From contig PDIM01010343.1 in NCBI GenBank assembly GCA_002811675.1, positions 1 through 36,057 of the forward strand: a stretch of 36,057 nt of DNA, written 5' to 3'. This stretch comes from Ichthyosporea sp. XGB-2017a. Lineage: Eukaryota; Opisthokonta; Ichthyosporea. Position 1 is the first letter of the stretch; each line of letters begins with the position of its first letter. This document shows, one piece after another, positions 18,759 to 28,584 of this stretch. The position numbers and the translations under genes are program-made. The notes beneath the pieces are model-generated. The model saw only the letters and a program-made list of their open reading frames with translations. It searched no databases and had not been told where the DNA came from.

Positions 18759-18871
18759 GGAAGCAAATTTCAAAAAAAGCAAAGAAAAGAACAGCACACA
18801 CACAAAAAGATGGAAATCAAAAAAAAAAACAAACAAAAAAAAAAATGAAAAAAAAAAAAAAAAAAAAAAAA
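18759..18871. repeat. A-rich tract ending in a 24-nt poly-A run
   Basis: Plus strand is almost pure A with scattered C/G and ends in an uninterrupted A run at about 18848-18871. It lies just upstream of the RCC1-like gene (minus strand, ATG 18713). It may be a nucleosome-excluding promoter tract or the poly-A tail scar of a retroposed sequence. Length is unreliable in assemblies. Confidence 0.8.
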
Positions 18872-19495
18872 CAATTCTCCAAACTAATTAAACAAATCAA
18901 CAAAGAACAAAATCAACCCCCCAAGCCCATGAAGTCTTTGTACAAAACAGAGGAGGAATTGTGACCCATTTATGTGCACCATTCTTCCCGCACCCTCCAG
19001 AAGCGGAAGAACCCTCCCCGCTACATAGCTGTGGTTTCCTGTGTGATACACCAAACACATCTGAAACAATAATACAGACAACTCTGACCACGTGGAGGGT
19101 GTGCGCACCACGTGGTGTCCCTTGACCGTGCTCAGCTGGGAGCGGGGATTTCTCCCCCCTCTATCATAAAAATAGAAAATATTTTTTTCTTTTTTCGTGT
19201 ACCCTCTATTTAACATTTACTGGAGTGGGCCAGGTCTTTGAATTTTAATTCTGTAGAAAAAAAAAAAATATTTTGTGTCTTCTAATTCCTGTCTGTGCTT
19301 GTCTCCCATGGCAACAGCATATACACTTGTACCAATTTTAAAGGAATAAACTCAAGCAGCGCAAGTTTTTTCTTAAGTATAGGAAATTGGTAGTTGGACA
19401 CTTTCGGGGATTGTGTCCAAAGATAACGAGCTGACACTTTTCTTTTGGCCAGAATTATTTTTTGTTTTAATATTTTTTTTTTTCAACTTTAGCAG
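18872..19495. other. Intergenic, no supported gene
   Basis: About 620 bp of low-complexity-rich DNA with several T or A runs (near 19258 and 19470). The minus-strand frames here have no signal peptide or motif and read like chance. A pyrimidine tract ending TTTAGCAG immediately precedes the F-box-like frame at 19496 and resembles a 3' splice site, but no donor partner is evident. Confidence 0.35.
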
Positions 19496-20023
19496 ATGCC
19501 ATTTGTATGGAGAAGTGTGTGCGAATTTTTGGATTACCGGAGACTTCTTGAAACAAGGCATGTGGTTAAGTTCCCCTCATTGAACTGAAAAAATCCCTCG
19601 ACCCCGGGACTGATATGACACTTTCGCAACTTCATGAGAAATACGGTACGGGGCTGATTGTGCGGGGTAACTATCCCTTTACTAAGCTCATTAATGTGGC
19701 CCATTACCTGGAGGGTGACAACCCGCACTATAAAAACAAGGTAGAGAGCGAAGAAAACAAATCGCGCTATGTACCGGCCCTAACGGCTAACACAGTTTCC
19801 AGACACATATGGTACATATAGCCTTACTACGCCAGTAGAAGAGGAGATTAAACGCACAGAGTTTTATAAGGCCAGAAGCACCATGGATTTTAACTTTTTA
19901 CCCATCGACAAGCTCCAGGAAGTGTATCAAAAGTCTGCTCAAGTCAAAAAAAACAACTACTCTAAAGGACCGTTTAGTTTTAAAAAAGGGACTCGACCTG
20001 GAAACGACAAACAAAACCAGTGA
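19496..20023 (+). pseudogene. Broken ORF, possible F-box-like remnant
   Basis: Three consecutive frames read like one protein. From the ATG at 19496: MPFVWRSVCEFLDYRRLL, F-box-like in spacing of W, L and R. Then LIELKKSLDPGTDMTLSQL and GTGLIVRGNYPFTKLINVAH to about 19815. Then TTPVEEEIKRTEFYKARSTM and FSFKKGTRPGN to TGA at 20021. At least two frame changes separate the parts (near 19570 and 19812). No full family match is claimed. It is most simply a decayed host gene or retrocopy; the alternative is a multi-exon gene with very small introns. The F-box reading is weak. Confidence 0.35.
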
Positions 20024-20042
20024 ATAGTGATGCGAAGGACTC

Positions 20043-20190
20043 CTCGATCCCTAACCCTATATACTCTAGCACCTTCTATTATCCCATTCATATCACACCC
20101 TAATCCAGTATCCCCTATTCTTTCTAGACTATTCCAGCGACCCTCTAACCACAACATAACCTCTCACCTAATATCCATTACATAATTGTT
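20043..20190. other. Strand-asymmetric, G-poor stretch
   Basis: The plus strand is nearly devoid of G for about 150 bp and rich in CCCTA/ACC motifs, including CCCTAACCCTA, which equals two TTAGGG-type units on the other strand. Too short to call an interstitial telomere. Non-coding. Confidence 0.4.
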
Positions 20191-20401
20191 TACATAGTCA
20201 CCCATAGTTAAATAGATAGTTTATTGTAGTTTCATTATAACTTCCAGAACATTCCGATGCGAATATTGGCATATTTCCTCGGAGTATAAATAACTAAGGA
20301 ACGCCAGACCGCGCCCAGCGAGGAACGGTAGTTCGATTCTTATTGGATTCTCTTGAATAATCTAATTTTATTAACAACTCCTATATATCATATATGCCCC
20401 A

Positions 20402-20508
20402 AGACATGCCCTCGGGCATGGTTCACAGGCATGCCTGTCGCCTTAGTTTTCTTTTTTTATTTTTTTCGGCAAGGCACAGAATTGTTGATGCCTTCGGGCA
20501 TGCCCGAA
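20402..20508. promoter_or_regulatory. Cluster of CATG-centred palindromes
   Basis: Seen directly: CATGCCC-TC-GGGCATG (20405-20420), the perfect 14-bp palindrome ACAGGCATGCCTGT (20425-20438), and the perfect 16-bp palindrome TTCGGGCATGCCCGAA (20493-20508). Three decamers fit RRRCATGYYY: AGACATGCCC at 20402, AGGCATGCCT at 20427 and GGGCATGCCC at 20496, the half-site pattern of p53-family proteins. The sites lie about 1 kb before the secreted-protein gene at 21493. Binding by any factor is unproven; hairpins in RNA are another reading. Confidence 0.4.
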
Positions 20509-21104
20509 ATCAATATGAATTAATCAGGGAATTAATCTCCTCCAGGGACAAAAGTGGATGTGGATTCCATTTTATAAACACCACTGCGGCACTGCCATCA
20601 CAATCTGTATCTAATCCAGTCATTCTAAAGCGGTCCGAGTACTATTAAATAATAATAAACTAATCAGTCCAGAAGAAATCCATCTAGAACCAACCGCCCC
20701 TTCACATCGGGAATGCAGCTGTTGAGTTTATTTGTTACGAGTCGATGTCGAAGCAAGTGTCTCCAAACGGTCCCAACATTCCTGCCTGTTAAAATGCGGG
20801 TTGTTTCAGGAAGCAGAGAAAGAACAGAATGGTGCCTCGTGTGAAAAGAAAACGAGGATCATATCAATGCTTGTCCTACATATATGGTCTATGGTGGAGA
20901 AGCCAGCTTCCCCTAACTCTTCAGAGTCCGAGCCTTCCGAGGATTACAAACCTATCCCTGAGCTAGGGATAGGTCCTATCGGCAACAGCCCTATACGTCT
21001 TGTGGATGACGTGATTGGAATGCTAGACGGAGAGCTTCTCCCTAGCCTAGCTGATGCCTATCGGGGCAATACTTGTTTACATGGACAGATATTGTTATGT
21101 TTCT

Positions 21105-21210
21105 CGTTAGCTGCGAAGATTGGCTGCCTTTTCTGGAGAGGGGAAGAAATCATTCATTTTTTAACATGCGCCGAAACTTCATTAGTTGCCTTCCCTGGAG
21201 CGGAAAAACA
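21105..21210 (+). repeat. Dispersed repeat, copy 1
   Basis: A stretch of about 80 bp matches 35310-35395 on the same strand: GCTGCC(C)TTTTC.GG, then ATTCATTCAT/ATCATTCATT, AACATGCG, and CATTAGTTGCCT, roughly 75 percent identical. The open frames across the two copies are in different registers, so the conservation is probably at DNA level (transposable-element remnant) rather than protein level. Confidence 0.5.
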
Positions 21211-21364
21211 ACCAACCACTTTCTTCCCCTAGCTGAATAGAAATTTAGAACAATGGAGTAGCATCTGTATGGGCCTGATGGTGTTCGCGGGTGAGAAGCT
21301 AACGTGGAAAACAATAAACATATTGAAACATAATTTGCAATAGTATACAACCTTCGTGTACAAC

Positions 21365-21373
21365 ATATATAAA
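21365..21373 (+). promoter_or_regulatory. TATA box of secreted-protein gene
   Basis: TATATAAAG lies about 128 bp before the ATG at 21493, comparable to the spacing at the two other small secreted genes (135 and about 112 bp). Confidence 0.5.
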
Positions 21374-21492
21374 GAGAAGACCGAAAACACTAACCTCGAA
21401 GGCTGAACTGTACGAACATTCACAACTTGTTTTTTTACTCTGGTCTTACAAAAAACTTGATTAAGTCATAGATTTATAAATTAAAGATAAGG

Positions 21493-22047
21493 ATGGTCTA
21501 TAATTCTAAATTGTCCGGGGCATTGCTAGTCCTCGCTTTCCTCGCGTGCCTTTTCGTGGTGTCATCTGCTGAAAACATTCACGAACAACCACTAAGTGAC
21601 ACCGCATTAGAAGGAGGACTCAAAAACTCCCCGAATGATACTTTAAAACACGGTATAAGACTTAAATACTTGTTTTCAAAAAATGGGCCTGAAGGCCGGC
21701 TTTATAGCCCGCTTTGTTTATATAAATTCTCCGATGGAAACGGAGGTGCTTGCAACATAACCCTTACTTCGAAGAATGTCTCCTGCTTATTTGAAGTTCG
21801 CATTCGCAAATGGACAGGCCTCCCACCTGCATGGTGCCCAGAAATTTTAAACAACAGAATAGAGGTGCTTTTCAGTGAAACATCAGAAGGAGAATATCAG
21901 ATTGGAATGAATGAGGTGAATATTAAGGGCTTTCCAAACACCTTTAAGAGCATAGTATACAGGAAAAAAAGGTTTGACATGTACATAACCTATGTCGAGG
22001 ATAAATTCAATGGCTTCTCTGTGAGGGTGGACCCAATGGTCAACTAA
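21493..22047 (+). CDS. Secreted protein of unknown function (184 aa)
   Basis: Not recognised. The ATG at 21493 starts a signal peptide with a strong hydrophobic core (ALLVLAFLACLFVVSSA), cut probably after residue 26. The mature part of about 158 residues has four cysteines (LCL, ACN, SCL, WCP), likely two disulphides, one N-glycosylation sequon in NIT and another in NVS, and an alternating beta-strand-like pattern in the second half (IEVLFSE, YQIGMNEVNI, MYITYVED, FSVRVD). It ends in TAA. Probably a small beta-rich extracellular protein. A TATA box is present upstream. The gene runs convergently toward the minus-strand gene at 22400-23008. Confidence 0.75.
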   Translation: MVYNSKLSGALLVLAFLACLFVVSSAENIHEQPLSDTALEGGLKNSPNDTLKHGIRLKYLFSKNGPEGRLYSPLCLYKFSDGNGGACNITLTSKNVSCLFEVRIRKWTGLPPAWCPEILNNRIEVLFSETSEGEYQIGMNEVNIKGFPNTFKSIVYRKKRFDMYITYVEDKFNGFSVRVDPMVN

Positions 22048-22399
22048 TCGCTACCTGTATTCTTCGCCTGTATTACTTATTAGCACAGTATGTACTATGT
22101 CGGATGTCCTTCATTGTCATTTGTGATTTCTCAATTGTCCTTCATGCGATATATTGCGAGGAAACAAATAAAAACCCTGAGCAAAACTAAAAACATGCGA
22201 AAAACAAGGAAAGGGCCTTCATATTTCTGTAAAAATGAATTACCTTTATTTGCCAGAAAGTCTCGCTCACAACGATTGATGCTTTATATGTTGTGACTCC
22301 ATTCCTAGCCTGCTTCCTGAAAGTACCAATTCGCCCTTGACATTTCTCCAGGCGTACTGTACTTTGCAGATAAAGGACAACTGATAGCATTTGATTCTG

Positions 22400-22996
22400 T
22401 CACCACAGTACATGTTTGGTTCCACTTTTTGTGATGTGGAGTTTTTGCCTCTGCACTAGTCCAGTACCAGAGTACCAGCATTCGCCATCAAAGCCAATAA
22501 CCATACTGGGCAGTTCAACATCCGTAACTCTATAGAGGACCTTGTTGTGGCGAAGATAGTCATAAAACCGATCATGATTCAAGCCAGACGTCGGACACAG
22601 CAATGTGAGCTGCAAATATCAATTTCTCAGGACAATCTGAACCTGCAGAAGAAGTACACTGGTTTTCTACATTCGAGTATTTCTTAAACTCTTCAGCTAC
22701 TTTCTTAGACGCATGTAGGCGTCCCTTATGACTCATTTTAATTTCAATACCATGTTCCTTGGCTTCAATGTGACAAGAGTGGCACTCGTGACAGCAATGT
22801 TTACCATGTGTTTCAACTCTGTTCACGGTATAGTTTGCTGGGTTACTGGAAGGGAGCTGGAACTTCCTCCAGTGAATCGCCATGTTATCTTCATTTTTTT
22901 TTTTTCAGTTGTAGTGGGAGAGGCATACACGCTCACAATAATGCCAAGCAAAAGAAACCCACCTGCCGTTGCTTTAGCGAGAAAGGTAAAATTCAT
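22400..22996 (-). pseudogene. Secreted His/Cys-rich protein gene with frame breaks
   Basis: Reading from about 22996: MNFTFLAKATAGGFLLLGII forms a signal peptide ending VYASPTTTE. A run of 13 A (minus strand, near 22894-22906) then changes the frame; the following frame carries KHCCHECHSCHIEAKEHG, a dense His/Cys cluster suited to metal binding, and runs to TGA at 22572. An overlapping third frame, with GLNHDRFYDYLRHNKVLY and GFDGECWYSGTG, reads on to TGA at 22400. Both transitions could be homopolymer or assembly errors, or this could be a decayed gene. Family unknown. Confidence 0.5.
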
Positions 22997-23008
22997 TGTT
23001 AACTCCAA

Positions 23009-23671
23009 AAAGTAAATCTTTGCTGAAAATCTCTCTGCAATTCAAATTCAATCCTTCAAAATGCGGTTGTAAGATGTTGATTTGAAATGTCGGAAGAATA
23101 TGCAATGACTCTTAAATACCCCTTATGCCTCTTCTCAAAACTCTCAAAATGCGAAGTACATTTGTTTACTAGACGATTTCTATTTCATGCACACCTCAGA
23201 CATTGAAAAAACAAGACGGTGGGAACATTACTTGAACTTTGAGATGGCCTGATGAACTCTGTGCTAAACGAGGAAAGGTTTAATTATTAAGGTGACTGTG
23301 ACAAGGTGTCGTGTGAACACTGTTTACAGTAACGCAGCATTATTGTAAGTTGGTCGTTACCGATTCTTCAGTGTTGTTTCAAATTTTTCACTTCCTACAA
23401 AGCTAAAAGTTTGGGGTAGAATGAACAGCTGTTCAGCGCTAGCCGCCATGTACAGAAGTTCGGCTAGTCCTTCATGAAACTATACCCCTCGCTGCCTCCG
23501 TGTTCAGCAAATTGAAAACGCGATGTTCAGTTTCCATGCTAGTTGTTAGGGGTTGTTAGGCAATGTTGGGAAGAAACATGTGTAAATGGAGTAGCCCGGG
23601 GTCATAGTGAGTAAATTCAATTTAATAGGTTTAATTAAGAGAATAAATTAGGATTAATGCGAGGACTCAGA
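23009..23671. other. Intergenic, no supported gene
   Basis: About 660 bp with no convincing frame. The string AGTAGCCCGGGGT near 23590 also occurs near 856 beside dispersed repeat copy A, hinting at a shared repeat fragment. Confidence 0.4.
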
Positions 23672-23746
23672 AGCGGAATGGCGCAGCTGGACTAGCGTGT
23701 CGGGCCCATAACCCGAAGGTCGAAGGATCGAAGCCTTCTTCCGCTA
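23672..23746 (+). tRNA. Initiator tRNA-Met (CAT)
   Basis: A full cloverleaf folds: acceptor AGCGGAA pairs TTCCGCT; D stem GCGC/GCGT; anticodon stem TCGGG/CCCGA with loop CCCATAA (anticodon CAT); T stem GAAGG/CCTTC with loop ATCGAAG. Features of eukaryotic initiators are present: an A1:T72 end pair, three G:C pairs under the anticodon loop, and A in place of T at position 54. Discriminator base is A. No intron. A run of T about 11 bp downstream is the pol III terminator. The sequence resembles known initiator tRNAs closely, apart from a slightly longer D loop. Confidence 0.93.
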
Positions 23747-23756
23747 TCTTGAAGCT

Positions 23757-23767
23757 CTTTTTTTTTG
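23757..23767 (+). terminator. Pol III T-run after tRNA-iMet
   Basis: An uninterrupted run of T begins about 11 bp after the tRNA 3' end, as expected for RNA polymerase III termination. Confidence 0.75.
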
Positions 23768-23995
23768 GTAGACTAAATTGGGAGTACGTTGTTCACACAG
23801 TCTCTAAGTGTGAAGGTCCCCGAGACTGAGAGGAGGTGTCATCTTTTAAAACACATTTTCACACAGCCCCCCCCCCCTGCCCATCGTTGGGCCCACTGCT
23901 TCTGCACACACCCCTTGGTATTCTTTTGCGACATTTAAACAGCAATTTGCGATCTGGGTTAATATCCATCCATGCTTCATTCGCCACTTTCTGAT

Positions 23996-24304
23996 TCAAC
24001 TCGATAACCAACTTGAGCATTCACAAAGTAAAGAAATGCAAAAGACCGAAAACGTTAGACTATCAATGAGGACTTTAACAGGCAACAGCGTATATGTAAC
24101 ATGGGACAACTTACGCCCACGATGACCTTCTTGTGCCATTGGCATCATGATATGTTTGATTTCATCATTGTCCGTGACATACAGAGGGTCACGAATATCA
24201 GGTTGTTCCGGATTCCTGGCAGGATCGTAAGACTTAATTATCTTATAAAATAAGACTTTGACAAACCATATACTCTTGTTTAAGCCGCTTTCTAATGTCT
24301 TCAT
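23996..24304 (-). other. Possible exon or short ORF, low support
   Basis: The minus-strand frame from ATG 24304 reads like protein for about 67 residues (MKTLESGLNKSIWFVKVLFY, then DPARNPEQPDIRDPLYVTDN) and then meets GGGC-GTAAGT, a canonical splice donor sequence, after GHRG. Candidate acceptors downstream do not restore a long frame. It may be an exon remnant or chance. On the plus strand, 24333-24470 holds a 45-codon frame (MVNKLLLASLQRDIDKGKLP) of equally uncertain status. Confidence 0.2.
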
Positions 24305-24573
24305 TGGGAACCATTTACGGCCTTTGCGCAGATGGTTAATAAACTACTTCTTGCTTCACTTCAAAGGGATATAGACAAGGGGAAGCTCCCTTTAGCTTTA
24401 GGTGTCGGACAAGATGAAAAGTTTACATGCAACGGCCTTGAAGCTTCCCTGTTCAAAGCCTTGGGGTGATCCCATACCTTGTCTCTGACAGGGTCAATAA
24501 TTGCTTTGTATTTTGTCCAATTCAGTATTTATAGTACTTTCATCATTCATGGGTCAGAGGAATGGGCAGTAAT

Positions 24574-27500
24574 TTATTTTATGTAATGTTTGGACAATGA
24601 AGCTGCCTTTGATTGGTCTGCAAGAATGCCTTTAAAACTGAAATGTCCAAGAAGCCAGTACGTATTCATTAACCCCTTTCCTTTGATGTTCATTTCCTCA
24701 CGAAACTGTATATCGAATCCCCCTACAGCATCTAAACTTTGTTTGGCGGCCTCACTGAAATGAATGCGCAAGGCTCTACCGCTTGTCATCATGCGGGAAG
24801 CTACGTTAATTGTATCTCCAAACAGGCAGTACTTTGGAGCAGTTATACCGACCAGCCCAGCAACAACAGGCCCCGAGTGAAAACCAATGCGTAGCTGGAG
24901 AAGTTCATTTTTGGCATCTTCGTTTGCAGCTTCCATCATTTTCAGTCCAAGGAGCGCTATCTGTTCAGCATGTCTAATTCCACAAGTGCGAGGCACTCCG
25001 GAAACGACCAGATAGATATCCGAAAATGTTTCAAGTGCATGTACTGACAAGCCACTGTCGGAAATGGCAGTATCAAAGCGTTTGTAAATACCATTGAGAG
25101 AGGTCACAATTTCCTGTGCGTCCCAGTTCTCTGCAAGGTCTGAATGGCCAACAATATCGGTAAACATTATGGTACAACAATCAAAGCTGCGTGGAGGTGT
25201 GAGGAACCCTTCCATGAGGCTCTCCAGCACCTCCGGCGGCATCATTGAGAGTAATAGGCTTTGAGTTTTCTTTTTCTCCTCTACAACAGATTGAGTTTTT
25301 TGGTACACCAAATTTTCAAGGTCGCAAGTGTAGGACGACAGAAGTACTGCTACCTTCTCCACAAGGCTCACACGCCCTTCTGGGTCTAACTGTACTAAGC
25401 GCTTTTGCACTACAGCCATTGCCGGTCGCGAATCAGAATCTGGGTCTAAGCACTGATGAATAACTTCTACGCAGGGATGGTTGGCATGTGCTCCTAGATT
25501 GGGGTAGAGATGCCCTCGGTTTGACTCTTTCTCGGCCTCACAAGTAGTCTTTTCCCTGATTTTATCTGCTGCTGACCATGGATCACCTCGTAACAAAATT
25601 TCACAAAAAATTACTCCAGCAGCAAAAACATCAGACTGTTTTAAGTTAATGTCTCCTTGGTGAGCAAAAGTGTCTCCCAATAGCTCCGGCGGACAATACA
25701 TTTCTCTATACGAGCTCAAAAGTGGAGCTTCAGCGTATCTTATTGCCTCTAATCCATATCCTCCAACCTTTAAATTCCACTGTGAGCCAATGAAAAGAAC
25801 AGAGCTACTCAAATGCCCATGTGCACCAAAACGACTATGGAGATACTTCAATCCCGAAGCGACGTCCGTCATGAGGGAGAAATGAAATCTATCATCTAAG
25901 GCCACTTCTTTGTTATGTAAGACGTATAGAAGTGTTCCTTTGCTCATGTATTCATTAACTACAAGAATTTCATCCTCATTCACTTGGACGCCAATAAGTG
26001 GTAAAATACACCGATGTTTGTAATGAGTAGTCAACAAGAACATTTCATTAACGAAGTCATGAGTCATTTCTAGCTTATTAACAGTATATCGCTCCAGAAG
26101 TACCAAGCCCCCTTTATACTCGGCTTCATGAATGTGTCCAATACGAAGCGTCAAAGTCAGACCACTTTGCCCCAAGGATTGATATTTGGAATATTCCTCA
26201 TCCTCGTAAAACTGTAACTCTGATGGATTGATTTTCCATGGAAGGCTATTTATCAGTCTTTTACGAGCTCTCTTGCGCAAGCAAATAACAATAAAAACAA
26301 TAACTCCTATCGCTACCCCACCTCCTATAGCTACAAGAACTATTTCATAAACATCCAGTGTGCTTGAGTCGTCAAAGTATGCATTTACACTGAAGGGACT
26401 ACCAGAAATGTGCTGGTCTCCAGAATCTGTTCTAAGTAGAATGGAGACATTATATGTTCCAGTGGTGGGGAAAGTGTACAATATACCGTACTGGGAACTT
26501 TCGATTAATTCCGCACTTACAAGTGTGGAAATATTCTCCGTCTTTGTTGACCCCTGTCCTTTTGATTTTGTCTCAGAAAAGTAAGCAATAAATTTGTGAG
26601 TACCACTTGAGTTGGCATTGCCAAATTGGTCCAAAGAATTGATGATAAAGCGAACTTCTTTACCAGGCGCCACACGCTGAACATCGTCGAAGTTATCAAC
26701 AGTACAAGACTGAGCCTTTGGCGCACCCGCAGTTACTTCCACTACGTATGGACTGCCTTTGACATGCTTCTGATTTATCGTAATTGCAACAGAGTAGTTT
26801 GAAGCTGTTTGTGGTTTCAAAATAACGCTATAACTCCCGTTTCGTAAGTCAGTCACATCTCCTGTAAAAAAGTTGTTGGAAGTATATTCGTATCCAGATG
26901 CCAAAACCTGGTGCATACCATAGTCCAAGTTCTTCCCCGCTGCATCTTTTGATTCAATAAAAAGATCCCATCCCTTATCAACAGTACCGTTTTTTAAACC
27001 TTCGCCCGATACTTCTGACTTTGATGCATCGAGGGTATCTACCACATAAGCGTAAATATCATTAAAAAAATCAGAAGCAGCGCAACCACCAAAGTAGAAA
27101 AGTTGGTCGTTCATACTAGCAAGAGCTGGTGCCCATACCTTAGGAGGATAGGTGCCATATGCAACATCAGCACTCCACTGCAAGAGCTCAAAATCAAACT
27201 TATACATGGTATTTAGAAACTCCTGGGTTCCTCCTGCTTGAAGCGACATGCCTCCCATGTAATAAAGCGCTCCATTCATTAAAGCCACAGACCCATATGA
27301 GTTGTACGGAGGCTCTAATTTTCCTTTCATATTCCGCCCAGGGGTCTTGTTAAAGCTTATATTAGTCCATGTATACGTCTTAAGATTTAATTTACGCATT
27401 CCGAGAAAATGGCAGTCTTCGCCTCCACGTAAGGAACCTGAACATAAATATCCTCCCAGGACATACATGTCGTCATTGACCACAACCATTCTTGGCGCAC

Positions 27501-28584
27501 TAACAGGCTCTGGAATACTACATGCCAACATCTCATTGGGGCATAGGTAGTCACCACAGATGGTTGTGTTGGGTGTTTGTGGAGTTGGAGCCTTTTGCTC
27601 CACGACCGCTTGTATGGCATCAGCAAGTCTCGTTTTTGTAAAATTATCAAATTTAGTCCACGCATCTGTTACCTGCGTAGCATCCAAAGGGTCCGAAACA
27701 TTGAGAAGTTTAGCAATTGTTTCATAGTCTTGCACAAGAATTGCAGAGCCTGTATCATAGCGTGATTTAATGCCTGTCAGTAGTGTATTCATTTGGTTCC
27801 ATAAAGCTTTATAATCAACGGAACCCCCAACAGTGTTTGAATTAATGCTATTGGTGAAAAGTCCCCCCAAATACGAAGGCAGATAGTGTGATGGATAGAC
27901 TTTATGATTCACCTCCCTTGAAAAATGGTCATATTGATGAAAGGAAAAATTAGTAGTAATCGTGAAGTAAGAAGACGTGGGTGATATTCCCTTGAAGGAA
28001 GTTCCATCAGGACAGCTAAATGCCTTTTCTGTCCATGTCCATGTATCAATATCAAGCTCCCAAAGTGAGCCAGACTCTAATTCCGCAGCCCCGGGAATCC
28101 CCCCATAACGAATCATTCTATTTTCATACCCCACCGCATATCCCCATGCTGCTTCGGGGGGTTTCAGCGCCGGATTCTCTTCCTTCCACACCAGAGTTTT
28201 CATGTTAATATGGTAGAGATCATTACTGTAGCCCAAACCTCCGTGTACAACGTATTCATCCCGGACTAGAGCACCATAGTGTGCCTGACGAAACGGTGGT
28301 TTACTCCCCGTAGTTTGGAGGAGGGTCCATTCATTAGTCCTTACATTAAACCTGTAAAGGTCCATAAAGATCCCTTCAGAATCTTCGTTATACCCGCCAA
28401 AGAAGAACAAATTCCCCTCGTATTCAAAGGCTGTATGATCGCATCGTTTAGACGGAATATCTCCAGTGACACTAAGGCGCCTCCATGCATATTCCGGGTC
28501 CTCGTCAGCAGCTGTTTTACACGTGGCACTTATCACACAGGTTATGATTACACATAGGAACTTCATAAGCACGTGAACATTCAT
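24574..28584 (-). CDS. Receptor guanylate cyclase with kelch, filamin, kinase-homology and cyclase domains (complete catalytic set)
   Basis: Single-pass receptor that should make cGMP. The track-like start at 28587 is GTG; the ATG is 28584. Order: signal peptide 1-23; kelch propeller with six GG blades (FFFGGY, VVHGGL, IRYGGI, YVLGGY, YYMGGM, FYFGGC) and a helical insertion at about 200-350; two filamin-type Ig repeats, each ending GSP; membrane helix at about 747-772 with RKRARK after it; pseudokinase at about 800-1075 (HRD is AHGHL, DFG is GGYG); signalling helix; class III cyclase from about 1120. Catalytic residues: Asp in FTDIVG (~1144) and FSDIY (~1190) for metals, Glu in ALETF (~1186) and Cys in KYCLFGDT (~1254) for guanine, Asn and Arg in INVASRM (~1261, 1265). 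All are present. Ends TAA. Divergent from the paralogue at 29082. Confidence 0.95.
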   Translation of the reverse strand: MNVHVLMKFLCVIITCVISATCKTAADEDPEYAWRRLSVTGDIPSKRCDHTAFEYEGNLFFFGGYNEDSEGIFMDLYRFNVRTNEWTLLQTTGSKPPFRQAHYGALVRDEYVVHGGLGYSNDLYHINMKTLVWKEENPALKPPEAAWGYAVGYENRMIRYGGIPGAAELESGSLWELDIDTWTWTEKAFSCPDGTSFKGISPTSSYFTITTNFSFHQYDHFSREVNHKVYPSHYLPSYLGGLFTNSINSNTVGGSVDYKALWNQMNTLLTGIKSRYDTGSAILVQDYETIAKLLNVSDPLDATQVTDAWTKFDNFTKTRLADAIQAVVEQKAPTPQTPNTTICGDYLCPNEMLACSIPEPVSAPRMVVVNDDMYVLGGYLCSGSLRGGEDCHFLGMRKLNLKTYTWTNISFNKTPGRNMKGKLEPPYNSYGSVALMNGALYYMGGMSLQAGGTQEFLNTMYKFDFELLQWSADVAYGTYPPKVWAPALASMNDQLFYFGGCAASDFFNDIYAYVVDTLDASKSEVSGEGLKNGTVDKGWDLFIESKDAAGKNLDYGMHQVLASGYEYTSNNFFTGDVTDLRNGSYSVILKPQTASNYSVAITINQKHVKGSPYVVEVTAGAPKAQSCTVDNFDDVQRVAPGKEVRFIINSLDQFGNANSSGTHKFIAYFSETKSKGQGSTKTENISTLVSAELIESSQYGILYTFPTTGTYNVSILLRTDSGDQHISGSPFSVNAYFDDSSTLDVYEIVLVAIGGGVAIGVIVFIVICLRKRARKRLINSLPWKINPSELQFYEDEEYSKYQSLGQSGLTLTLRIGHIHEAEYKGGLVLLERYTVNKLEMTHDFVNEMFLLTTHYKHRCILPLIGVQVNEDEILVVNEYMSKGTLLYVLHNKEVALDDRFHFSLMTDVASGLKYLHSRFGAHGHLSSSVLFIGSQWNLKVGGYGLEAIRYAEAPLLSSYREMYCPPELLGDTFAHQGDINLKQSDVFAAGVIFCEILLRGDPWSAADKIREKTTCEAEKESNRGHLYPNLGAHANHPCVEVIHQCLDPDSDSRPAMAVVQKRLVQLDPEGRVSLVEKVAVLLSSYTCDLENLVYQKTQSVVEEKKKTQSLLLSMMPPEVLESLMEGFLTPPRSFDCCTIMFTDIVGHSDLAENWDAQEIVTSLNGIYKRFDTAISDSGLSVHALETFSDIYLVVSGVPRTCGIRHAEQIALLGLKMMEAANEDAKNELLQLRIGFHSGPVVAGLVGITAPKYCLFGDTINVASRMMTSGRALRIHFSEAAKQSLDAVGGFDIQFREEMNIKGKGLMNTYWLLGHFSFKGILADQSKAASLSKHYIK

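Noticed and set aside
18420-18836. Hydrophobic N-terminal extension (FVFFFDFHLFVCVLFF) upstream of MNGNYGN
   Set aside because: It comes from A/T homopolymer DNA and begins with TTG, not ATG; the ATG at 18713 is the better start.
18884-19216. 110-codon minus-strand frame
   Set aside because: No signal peptide, domain or coding-like composition; it lies in low-complexity intergenic DNA.
20043-20060. Interstitial telomere repeat (CCCTAACCCTA)
   Set aside because: Under two full units; expected by chance in a C-rich stretch.
20732-21232. 166-codon plus-strand frame ending in TAG that stays open to about 21410 if TAG is sense
   Set aside because: It starts with TTG, has no domain, crosses a dispersed repeat whose second copy is in another register, and its extension runs through the TATA box of the gene at 21493.
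24000-24110. Intron starting at GTAAGT near 24115 (minus strand)
   Set aside because: None of the nearby AG acceptors restores a long frame.
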